From: Rhizobium leguminosarum bv. viciae USDA 2370
GTDB lineage: Bacteria > Pseudomonadota > Alphaproteobacteria > Rhizobiales > Rhizobiaceae
Direction of reading: 5' to 3'
DNA: 64,000 bases
Assembly (NCBI RefSeq): GCF_002008365.1
Contig: NZ_MRDL01000051.1
Location: forward strand, 372,001 to 436,000
Shown here in pieces: positions 1-7,304 of the stretch (position 1 is its first letter; each line of letters opens with the position of its first letter). Made by a program: the position numbers and the translations under genes. The notes beneath the pieces were generated by a model. The model searched no databases and was not told where the DNA came from. It saw only the letters and a list, made by a program, of their open reading frames with translations.

Positions 1-1269
1 CTGTTTTCCCGCCAGCGCTACTGGGGCGAGCCGATACCGGTGCTGCATCTGGCGGATGGCTCGGTGATGCCGCTGCCCGAGGAATGCCTGCCGCTGCTGC
101 CGCCTGAGCTGGACGACTACGCCCCGACGCCGGACGGCGAACCGCCGCTTGCCCGTGCGCATGCCTGGGTCGAAACGATCGTGCCGGCCACCGAGATTCC
201 GGCACGGCGGGAGACTAACACGATGCCGCAATGGGCGGGCTCCTGCTGGTATTTTCTCAGATTCCTCGATCCCGGCAACGCCCGCGAGCCCGTCGGGCGC
301 GAGGCCGAGCGCTATTGGATGCCGGTTGATCTCTACGTCGGCGGTGCCGAGCATGCGGTCCTGCATCTGCTCTATGCCCGCTTCTGGCACAAGGTTCTCT
401 ACGATATCAGGGTCGTTTCGACGGAAGAGCCGTTCCAGCGTCTGTTCAACCAGGGCATGATCCTTGCTCATTCCTACCGCGATGCGGCGGGCCGGTATTA
501 CGCGCCGTCTTCCGTCGTCGAAGAGCAGGGCAGATGGTTCGCTGGGCCGGTCGAAGTGCAGCGCGCCGTCGAGAAGATGTCGAAGTCGCGGTTGAACGTC
601 GTCAATCCCGACGATGTCGTCGATCAGTTCGGGGCCGACGCCTTGCGGTTGTACGAAATGTTCATGGGGCCTCTGGATGCGGCAAAACCCTGGCAGACCG
701 CTGGCGTGATCGGTGTGCGCCGGTTTCTAGAGCGCGCCTGGCGTATTGTTTGCGACGAGAGCGACGGACTCTCCTCAGCGGTGCAGGAGGCGGCCCCGAG
801 CCCGCAGCTTCTGTGCTTGCGCCACCAGACGGTGAAGACCGTGACGGCGGATATCGACGCAATGCGGTTCAACACCGCGGTTTCCCGGCTGATGGAACTG
901 GCCAATGCACTGACGGTAGAAGCCGCGCGTCCGCGCGAAGTGGTGGAGACATTCGTGTTGCTACTGGCACCCTTTGCGCCTCACATCGCGGAGGAGTTAT
1001 GGAGCAAGCTTGGTCACCGGGAAACACTGACATGGGTTTCCTGGCCGACCTTCGACCCTGCGATGATCGATATGGAAACCCGCAAATATGTGGTGCAGAT
1101 CAACGGCAAGGTTCGCCACCGCTTCGAAGCTGCAGCCGACCTCGGCGAGGCGCTGCTGGCGGCGGCGCGATCGGAACCCGCTGTCATGGCCTTGCTCGAC
1201 GGCAGAATGGTGGTCAAGGAAGTTCTGGTCCCGGGGCGACTGGTGAATTTCGTCGTCGCAGACCTGTGA
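1..1269 (+). CDS. leuS: Leucyl-tRNA synthetase, C-terminal part (5' end outside window)
   Basis: Class I aminoacyl-tRNA synthetase that charges tRNA-Leu in the cytoplasm. The frame is open from base 1, so the N-terminal Rossmann half with the HIGH motif lies upstream. Visible are the LeuRS-typical FSRQRYWGEPIP, the MPQWAGSCWYFLRF segment, the KMSKS ATP-binding loop at about 574-588 followed by RLNVVNPDDVV, the helical anticodon-binding domain, and the small C-terminal domain with VQINGKVR and VPGRLVNFVV. The frame is intact to its stop. No usual housekeeping leuS neighbours (lptE, holA) are seen downstream, so a second leuS copy is possible; that is inference. A short stem (1285-1304) separates it from the convergent LacI gene. 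Confidence 0.93.
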   Translation: MFSRQRYWGEPIPVLHLADGSVMPLPEECLPLLPPELDDYAPTPDGEPPLARAHAWVETIVPATEIPARRETNTMPQWAGSCWYFLRFLDPGNAREPVGREAERYWMPVDLYVGGAEHAVLHLLYARFWHKVLYDIRVVSTEEPFQRLFNQGMILAHSYRDAAGRYYAPSSVVEEQGRWFAGPVEVQRAVEKMSKSRLNVVNPDDVVDQFGADALRLYEMFMGPLDAAKPWQTAGVIGVRRFLERAWRIVCDESDGLSSAVQEAAPSPQLLCLRHQTVKTVTADIDAMRFNTAVSRLMELANALTVEAARPREVVETFVLLLAPFAPHIAEELWSKLGHRETLTWVSWPTFDPAMIDMETRKYVVQINGKVRHRFEAAADLGEALLAAARSEPAVMALLDGRMVVKEVLVPGRLVNFVVADL

Positions 1270-1284
1270 TGATCCAAAGCTGAT

Positions 1285-1304
1285 CGTCGGATTTGAGCCC
1301 GACG
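1285..1304. terminator. Small stem-loop between convergent genes
   Basis: Inverted repeat CGTCGG / CCGACG with an 8-base loop, in the 57 bases between the stops of the convergent leuS and LacI-family genes. There is no T-run, so termination is only suggested by position. Confidence 0.3.
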
Positions 1305-1326
1305 GTCCGTTCCCTCAACCGACCGC

Positions 1327-2370
1327 CTACCTGCCGCTCTCCGGCCAAGTCGGCTGGCTGACGCTCTGCAGCAGTTCCGGTTCGACGCCGTCGATGCGGG
1401 CGATGACGGCTTTGGCCATTTCGCGGCCGGCCTGGCGCACGTCTTCCTGGGCGGTGATGATCTCGGGGCGGATCCAGTTCAGGATCGGTACCGATTGCTT
1501 GGAGACCATGTCGAGATCGCGGCCGAGCGCCTTGCCGGCGGCTTCGATGCCGGCATTGACGGCGATTGCCGCGCTACCGGCCGAACAGACGATGCCGTCG
1601 GGGGCGTTGGCCGAGCGCATCATCACCTCGACGATGTCGCGGATGTCGGCGAGCGGGGCGTCGGTGTTGACGCGCAGCGGCACTTCCTCGGCGCCGTAAT
1701 CATGCAGGCCGGTCTGGAAGCCGATGCGGATATGGGCGTAGTAGGTGAGCTTGCTCGGCGGCTGCAGCAAGGCAATGCGGCGCCGGCCGCGCTTGACGAG
1801 CTTTTCCACCGCCTGATGCGCGAAGGCCTCGTTGTCGAAATCGTGGAACGGGTGCGTGAGACCCGCATCGGTGCGCCCATGCGTGGCGAAGGGCATGCCG
1901 CGCTCGCTCAGCAGCCGCACGCGCGGATCATCCGGCTCGATGCGGGAGATGATGACGCCGTCCGCCGAGCCGGTATCAAGGATATAGCGCACCGGCAGCA
2001 TCGGGTCCTTGCTGTGGGAATGCGGCGTGATGACGATATGATAAGGCGTGCCGGATAGCACCTCGGAGATGCCGAAGACCATCTGGCTCGAGAAGCCCAT
2101 GATCTCCTCGTCGATGCTGAGAACGAGGGCAATGACGTTGGTCTTGCCGGTGCGCAGGCGCACACCTGCTCTGTTCGGCTGGTAGCCGAGCTGGCGGGCG
2201 ACCATGCGCACCCGCTCCTTGGTTTCCGCTCCGATATCCGGCGCATCCTTCAGCGCGCGCGACACCGTCGTCACGCCAAGGCCGGTCATGTAGGCGATCG
2301 TCTTCAACGTCGGGCGCTCGCGCGCTGCCGGCGTCGATGCCGTGTTCTCGAAATTTCCCTTGTTTTCCAT
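1327..2370 (-). CDS. LacI-family transcriptional regulator
   Basis: Predicted DNA-binding repressor or activator of the divergent glycoside operon. Starting at the ATG at 2370 (MENKGNF...) gives 347 residues. The LacI helix-turn-helix is at about residues 20-45 (TLKTIAYMTGLGVTTVSRAL), followed by the hinge and a periplasmic-binding-protein-like effector domain to the end. The frame stays open to 2595, but those upstream codons encode Cys/Arg-rich sequence unlike the family, so the internal ATG is preferred. It is divergent from the CUT1 transporter across about 455 bases, the usual arrangement for a local sugar regulator. The effector is unknown; a released mono- or disaccharide is likely. 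Confidence 0.9.
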   Translation of the reverse strand: MENKGNFENTASTPAARERPTLKTIAYMTGLGVTTVSRALKDAPDIGAETKERVRMVARQLGYQPNRAGVRLRTGKTNVIALVLSIDEEIMGFSSQMVFGISEVLSGTPYHIVITPHSHSKDPMLPVRYILDTGSADGVIISRIEPDDPRVRLLSERGMPFATHGRTDAGLTHPFHDFDNEAFAHQAVEKLVKRGRRRIALLQPPSKLTYYAHIRIGFQTGLHDYGAEEVPLRVNTDAPLADIRDIVEVMMRSANAPDGIVCSAGSAAIAVNAGIEAAGKALGRDLDMVSKQSVPILNWIRPEIITAQEDVRQAGREMAKAVIARIDGVEPELLQSVSQPTWPESGR

Positions 2371-2825
2371 CCCTTTAGGCCTGCCTCGCGCGAATTGGTG
2401 TCGCTTATAGAGGCTTTTTCCAGCGTCGTAAGCCCGCCGCCTGCCAAAATCGCGCCTCCCTGAGGAATGCAATCTGTAACGATACAGTAGAAATGTCGAG
2501 TGCTTTTTGTTGTGTGCGTTGCAACATTGTACGCATAGGTTGAATCGGCAATTCGTGCTCTGTTTTTTTGCGATTGCGAAGAGGCTGAATCGCACGGCTC
2601 AATTTATCGTGTAAAATTATTATGTTTATTCAAGTAGATAAATTGAAAAACGCATGTGCGAGAATGGCCGACTGTATTTCGCTTCAGGGGATGCGGCGCT
2701 TCCGATGGAAACAGGCAGAAGTAGCATTTCCCGTTATCGCGGAAAAATTTGCCTGCGGGCAGTTGCGTGGAGAAATCGATTGATCTAAGTTTTTCCGGCA
2801 ACGTTTCAGTGAGGGAGGAGAACTC
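2371..2825. promoter_or_regulatory. Divergent regulatory region of the glycoside operon
   Basis: A 455-base AT-richer region between the LacI gene and the transporter operon, with no credible gene. It holds a LacI-type operator candidate at 2474-2487 and a second imperfect inverted repeat (TGCGT, 10 bases, ACGCA) at about 2516-2535. The strong ribosome-binding site GGGAGGAG lies just before the ATG at 2826. Confidence 0.6.
2474..2487. promoter_or_regulatory. Candidate LacI-family operator
   Basis: CTGTAACGATACAG is a near-perfect 14-base palindrome with a central CG, the hallmark of LacI-family operators. It lies about 100 bases upstream of the regulator's own start and 340 upstream of the transporter. 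Function is inferred from symmetry and position only. Confidence 0.45.
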
Positions 2826-4061
2826 ATGAAAATCCGTATAATGGCGGCCGTGCTTGCCGCTTCGGTCGCGCTTCCGTTCGGCGCCGCCAACGCCACCGAT
2901 CTCGAAGTCACGCACTGGTGGACCTCGGGCGGCGAATCCGCTGCCGTCGCCGAGCTGGCAAAGGCATTCGACGCCACCGGCAACCACTGGGTCGACGGTG
3001 CTATCGCCGGTTCCGGCGGCACTGCACGTCCGATCATGATCAGCCGCATCACCGGCGGCGATCCGATGGGCGCCACCCAGTTCAACCATGGCCGCCAGGC
3101 CGAGGAACTCGTCCAGGCCGGCCTGATGCGCGACCTGACCGATGTGGCGACCGCCGAGCACTGGAAGGATATCATTCGTCCGTCGAGCCTGCTCGATTCC
3201 TGCACCATCGACGGCAAGATCTACTGCGCTCCCGTCAACATCCACTCCTGGCAGTGGCTGTGGCTTTCGAACGCCGCCTTCAAGAAGGCCGGCGTCGAGG
3301 TTCCGAAGAACTGGGATGAATTCGTCGCTGCGGCTCCGGCACTCGAAAAGGCCGGCATCATTCCGCTCGCCGTCGGCGGTCAGCCGTGGCAGGCGACAGG
3401 CGCCTTCGACGTGCTGATGGTTGCGGTTGCCGGCAAGGATACCTTCAACAAGGTCTTCAAGGACAAGGACGCGGAAGTTGCCGCCGGGCCCGAAATCGCC
3501 AAGGTGTTCAAGGCGGCCGACGACGCTCGGCGCATGGCCAAAGGCAGCAACGTCCAGGATTGGAACCAGGCCACCAACCTTGTCATCACAGGCAAGGCCG
3601 GCGGCCAGATCATGGGCGACTGGGCGCAGGGTGAGTTCGCGCTCGCCGGTCAGAAGGCCGGTACCGACTATACCTGCCTGCCGGGCCTCGGCGTGAACGA
3701 GATCATCTCGACTGGCGGCGACGCCTTCTACTTCCCGCTGCTGAAGGACGAAGAAAAGTCCAAGGCGCAGGCCGTGCTTGCCAAGACCCTGCTCGATCCC
3801 AAGACCCAGGTTGCCTTTAACCTGAAGAAGGGTTCGCTGCCGGTTCGCGGCGACGTCGATCTCGCTGCCGCCAACGATTGCATGAAGAAGGGTCTCGATA
3901 TCCTGGCCAAGGGCAACGTGATCCAAGGCACCGACCAGCTGCTTTCGGCCGACAGCCAGAAGCAGAAGGAAGACCTTTTCTCCGAATTCTTCGCCAATCC
4001 GTCGATGACGCCGGAAGACGCTCAGAAGCGTTTCGCCGGGATCATCGCTTCAGCTGACTGA
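2826..4061 (+). CDS. CUT1 ABC transporter sugar-binding protein
   Basis: Periplasmic solute-binding lipid-free receptor of a carbohydrate importer. It has 411 residues: a cleavable signal peptide at about 1-23 (MKIRIMAAVLAASVALPFGAANA), then an extracellular-solute-binding family 1 fold beginning DLEVTHWWTSGGESAAVAELAKAF. Length and fold match oligosaccharide and glucose/mannose-type receptors of rhizobia. GGGAGGAG precedes the ATG. It is first in the operon with both permeases and the ATPase; a stem-loop follows at 4086-4108. The substrate cannot be read from sequence. The co-encoded GH2 and GH43 enzymes argue for a plant beta-glycoside such as a mannoside or xyloside. Confidence 0.92.
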   Translation: MKIRIMAAVLAASVALPFGAANATDLEVTHWWTSGGESAAVAELAKAFDATGNHWVDGAIAGSGGTARPIMISRITGGDPMGATQFNHGRQAEELVQAGLMRDLTDVATAEHWKDIIRPSSLLDSCTIDGKIYCAPVNIHSWQWLWLSNAAFKKAGVEVPKNWDEFVAAAPALEKAGIIPLAVGGQPWQATGAFDVLMVAVAGKDTFNKVFKDKDAEVAAGPEIAKVFKAADDARRMAKGSNVQDWNQATNLVITGKAGGQIMGDWAQGEFALAGQKAGTDYTCLPGLGVNEIISTGGDAFYFPLLKDEEKSKAQAVLAKTLLDPKTQVAFNLKKGSLPVRGDVDLAAANDCMKKGLDILAKGNVIQGTDQLLSADSQKQKEDLFSEFFANPSMTPEDAQKRFAGIIASAD

Positions 4062-4085
4062 TCAGCAGATTCGCTGCCCTTGCGG

Positions 4086-4108
4086 TCCGGCTCCCATTCG
4101 GGGCCGGA
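4086..4108 (+). terminator. Intercistronic stem-loop after the binding-protein gene
   Basis: TCCGGCTCCC and GGGGCCGGA pair around an ATTC loop in the 181-base gap between the binding protein and the first permease. There is no T-run, so it more likely protects the abundant binding-protein mRNA or partly attenuates than fully terminates. That role is inferred from similar operons. Confidence 0.4.
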
Positions 4109-4242
4109 TCGTTCCGGACGGTCGGTGTCCGGCGGGCGGCGGCGTCTCTCTGGTATCTTCAGCAGGTTTCAGAGGTGGAGACGACAGGCGGCGCCTTGCC
4201 GATCTGTCACTGGTCGCAGCTGCGATTTGAGGAGAAGTATTC

Positions 4243-5148
4243 ATGACGGGTCAAGCGCGAGCAGGCCGGCCAAATAAGTTACTGCGCAATCTGAATGCCA
4301 AGATTGCGTCCATTCCGATGATCCTGACGGCGCTGGTGATCTTTGTCGGCGGCACGTTTTGGACGGTCTTTTATTCATTCACTAATTCCAAGCTCCTTCC
4401 GCGGTTGAGCTTTGTCGGCTTCGATCAGTACCAGCGCCTTTGGGCGGCACCCCGCTGGGTGACGGCGATCGAGAATCTGGCTGTCTACGGCATCCTCTCG
4501 CTGATTTTCAGCCTGGTCATCGGTTTCATGCTCGCGGCACTGATGGACCAGAAGATCCGTTTCGAAAACACTTTCCGCACCATCTTTCTTTATCCCTTCG
4601 CGCTGTCCTTCATCGTGACGGGCCTCGTCTGGCAATGGGTTCTGAACCCCGATTTCGGCATTCAGGCGGTGGTGCGCTCGATGGGGTGGACAAGTTTCAC
4701 CTTCAATCCGCTCTATACGCCTGAAATCGTCATCTACGGCATTCTGATCGCGGCGCTGTGGCAGGGAACGGGCCTCGTCATGTGCCTGATGCTTGCCGGC
4801 CTGCGTGGGATCGACGAGGACATCTGGAAAGCGGCGCGCGTGGACGGCATTCCGATGTGGAGGACCTATCTCTTCATCGTGATCCCGATGATGCGGCCGG
4901 TCTTTATCACGACGATCGTGATCATCGCCTCCGGCATCGTCAAGGTCTACGACCTCGTGGTCGCGCAGACATCGGGCGGACCGGGCATCTCCTCGGAAGT
5001 GCCGGCGAAATATGTCTACGATTACATGTTCCAGGCGCAGAACCTGGGGCAGGGCTTTGCTGCCTCGACCATGATGCTCGTCACAGTCGCGATCATTATC
5101 GTTCCGTGGGCCTATCTGGAATTCGGCGGAGGGCGCAAGCGTGGCTGA
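4243..5148 (+). CDS. CUT1 ABC transporter permease (MalF/UgpA type)
   Basis: Inner-membrane subunit of the sugar importer. It has 301 residues, an N-terminal membrane segment at about 25-45 (MILTALVIFVGGTFWTVFY) and the six-helix BPD_transp_1 core. The EAA coupling loop is visible as DEDIWKAARVDGIPMWRTYL, which contacts the ATPase. GAGGAG precedes the ATG. The 3' end overlaps the next permease by 8 bases, indicating translational coupling. It should heterodimerise with the following permease. Confidence 0.92.
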   Translation: MTGQARAGRPNKLLRNLNAKIASIPMILTALVIFVGGTFWTVFYSFTNSKLLPRLSFVGFDQYQRLWAAPRWVTAIENLAVYGILSLIFSLVIGFMLAALMDQKIRFENTFRTIFLYPFALSFIVTGLVWQWVLNPDFGIQAVVRSMGWTSFTFNPLYTPEIVIYGILIAALWQGTGLVMCLMLAGLRGIDEDIWKAARVDGIPMWRTYLFIVIPMMRPVFITTIVIIASGIVKVYDLVVAQTSGGPGISSEVPAKYVYDYMFQAQNLGQGFAASTMMLVTVAIIIVPWAYLEFGGGRKRG

Positions 5149-6085
5149 TGTAGGAACTCTCAACACCACCGCGGCCGGCATCGACGCCGTCGCGCCTAAA
5201 CTCGCCGAAGGCCCCAGCGGCCCCAGGCCGCGCCCGGCGGTGTCGGCGCGCAACATCATGCTCTACGGCACGCTTATCATTGCAGCGCTCTACTATCTGT
5301 TGCCGCTCTACGTGATGGTGGTGACGTCGCTGAAGGGTATGCCCGAGATCCGGCTCGGCAACATCTTTTCGCCGCCGGTAGAGATCACCTTCGAGCCCTG
5401 GGTGAAAGCCTGGGCGCAGGCTTGTACCGGGCTCAACTGCGATGGCCTGTCGCGCGGTTTCTGGAATTCGGTGCGCATCACGGTGCCATCGGTCATCATC
5501 TCGATCGCGATCGCCTCGGTGAACGGCTACGCGCTGGCAAACTGGCGCTTCAGAGGATCTGAGCTTTTCTTCTCGATCCTGATCATCGGCGCATTCATTC
5601 CCTATCAGGTGATGATCTATCCGATCGTCATCATCCTGCGCGAAATCGGCATCTACGGCACGCTGAGCGGCCTCGTGATCGTGCATTCGATCTTCGGCAT
5701 GCCGATCCTGACGCTGCTCTTCCGAAACTATTTCGTGTCGCTGCCGGAGGAACTGTTCAAGGCGGCGCGTGTCGACGGGGCGGGCTTCTGGCAGATCTTC
5801 CTGCGGATCATGCTGCCGATGTCGCTGCCGATCTTCGTGGTCGCGATGATCCTGCAGGTAACCGGCATCTGGAACGACTTCCTGTTTGGCGTGGTGTTCA
5901 CCCGGCCGGATACCTATCCGATGACCGTGCAGCTCAACAACATCGTCAATTCCGTCCAGGGCGTGAAGGAATACAACGTCAACATGGCGGCAACGATCCT
6001 GACGGGTCTCGTGCCGCTCATCGTCTACTTCGTGTCGGGACGGCTTTTCGTCCGCGGCATCGCCGCCGGCGCAGTGAAGGGTTGA
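5141..6085 (+). CDS. CUT1 ABC transporter permease (MalG/UgpE type)
   Basis: Second membrane subunit of the importer, 314 residues. It starts with GTG at 5141 (VADVGTLNTT...), inside the end of the preceding gene. A polar N-terminus of about 40 residues precedes the first membrane helix (NIMLYGTLIIAALYYLLPLYVMVV). The EAA loop is PEELFKAARVDGAGFWQIFLR. Four bases separate its stop from the ATPase start. A larger periplasmic loop with two Cys (ACTGLNCDGLS) lies between helices 1 and 2, a feature seen in glucose/mannose-type rhizobial permeases. Confidence 0.92.
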   Translation: MADVGTLNTTAAGIDAVAPKLAEGPSGPRPRPAVSARNIMLYGTLIIAALYYLLPLYVMVVTSLKGMPEIRLGNIFSPPVEITFEPWVKAWAQACTGLNCDGLSRGFWNSVRITVPSVIISIAIASVNGYALANWRFRGSELFFSILIIGAFIPYQVMIYPIVIILREIGIYGTLSGLVIVHSIFGMPILTLLFRNYFVSLPEELFKAARVDGAGFWQIFLRIMLPMSLPIFVVAMILQVTGIWNDFLFGVVFTRPDTYPMTVQLNNIVNSVQGVKEYNVNMAATILTGLVPLIVYFVSGRLFVRGIAAGAVKG

Positions 6086-6089
6086 TCTC

Positions 6090-7181
6090 ATGAATATGAA
6101 TGCAAGCGTTTCCATCAAGGATCTGTCCCTGAACTTCGGTGCGGTGAGCGTGCTGAAGGATCTCAACCTCGACATCAACGACGGCGAATTCCTCGTGCTG
6201 CTCGGCTCGTCCGGCTGCGGCAAGTCGACCTTGCTGAATTGCATCGCCGGCCTGCTCGATGCGTCGGAAGGGCAGATCTTCATCAAGGGCAAGAACGTTA
6301 CCTGGGAAGAGCCTAAGGACCGCGGCATCGGCATGGTGTTCCAGTCCTATGCGCTCTATCCGCAGATGACCGTCGAGAAGAACCTGTCCTTCGGTCTTCG
6401 CGTCGCCAAGGTGCCGCAGGCTGAGATCGACAAGCGCGTGGCGCGCGCCTCCGAAATCCTGCAGATTCAGCCGCTCCTGAAGCGCAAGCCGGCCGAGCTT
6501 TCTGGCGGCCAGCGCCAGCGCGTGGCGATCGGCCGGGCGCTGGTGCGCGACGTCGACGTCTTCCTGTTCGACGAGCCTCTGTCCAACCTCGACGCCAAGC
6601 TTCGCTCGGAGTTGCGCGTTGAGATCAAGCGCCTGCACCAGTCGCTGAAGAACACGATGATCTACGTCACCCACGACCAGATCGAGGCGCTGACGCTGGC
6701 CGACCGCATCGCCATCATGAAGAGCGGCATCATCCAGCAGCTCGACGATCCGACGACGATCTACAACAGGCCGCGCAATCTGTTCGTCGCCGGCTTCATC
6801 GGTTCGCCGTCAATGAATTTCCTGCATGGCGAGCTGGTCAAATCAGGCGACGGCATTGCCTTTTTGGCCAACGGCGTCATTTTCTCGCTCGCTGCCTACG
6901 ACGCTAGCGAGACGCTGCAGCCCGGCCGCAAAGTGGTGCTCGGGGTCCGTCCAGAACACATCAAGGTCAACGAGAATACCGGCGGCGAAGAACATGACGC
7001 CACCGTCGATATCGAGGAGCCGATGGGCGCGGACAATCTGCTGTGGCTGAAACATGCCGGTCACACGATGTCGGTACGTGTCAACGGCGCACGCCGCTTC
7101 AACGTCGGAGCCAAGGTGAAGCTCAGCTTCGACATGACGGTCGCCTCGGTCTTCGATGCCGAAAGCGAGCTGCGTCTCTAG
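6090..7181 (+). CDS. Sugar ABC transporter ATP-binding protein (MalK/UgpC type)
   Basis: Cytoplasmic ATPase that drives the CUT1 importer, 363 residues. Walker A is GSSGCGKST (about 38-46), the Q-loop is FQSYALYPQMTV, the signature is LSGGQRQRVAIGRAL, Walker B is VFLFDEPLSNLD and the H-loop is YVTHDQIEAL. A C-terminal TOBE/OB regulatory domain follows from about residue 240 (GSPSMNFLHGEL). Complete MalK-like ATPases with TOBE domains can be shared between several CUT1 systems; here it directly follows its permeases. Confidence 0.94.
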   Translation: MNMNASVSIKDLSLNFGAVSVLKDLNLDINDGEFLVLLGSSGCGKSTLLNCIAGLLDASEGQIFIKGKNVTWEEPKDRGIGMVFQSYALYPQMTVEKNLSFGLRVAKVPQAEIDKRVARASEILQIQPLLKRKPAELSGGQRQRVAIGRALVRDVDVFLFDEPLSNLDAKLRSELRVEIKRLHQSLKNTMIYVTHDQIEALTLADRIAIMKSGIIQQLDDPTTIYNRPRNLFVAGFIGSPSMNFLHGELVKSGDGIAFLANGVIFSLAAYDASETLQPGRKVVLGVRPEHIKVNENTGGEEHDATVDIEEPMGADNLLWLKHAGHTMSVRVNGARRFNVGAKVKLSFDMTVASVFDAESELRL

Positions 7182-7304
7182 AGAACTCTGCGGGCGGAGC
7201 CGAAATGGCGCCGCCCTACCTCCAATCGGCCATCAGGCCAGCCAAATTCGGCCGCGGTCCGGCTTGTCCGGCGATCCCAGGAGCGGCCCGATCGGGATAC
7301 GACT

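Noticed and set aside
5096..6334. Long open frame antisense to the transporter permease gene
   Set aside because: The translation is His/Arg/Asp-rich with no family motif; it is a shadow of the high-GC third-position bias of the true genes.
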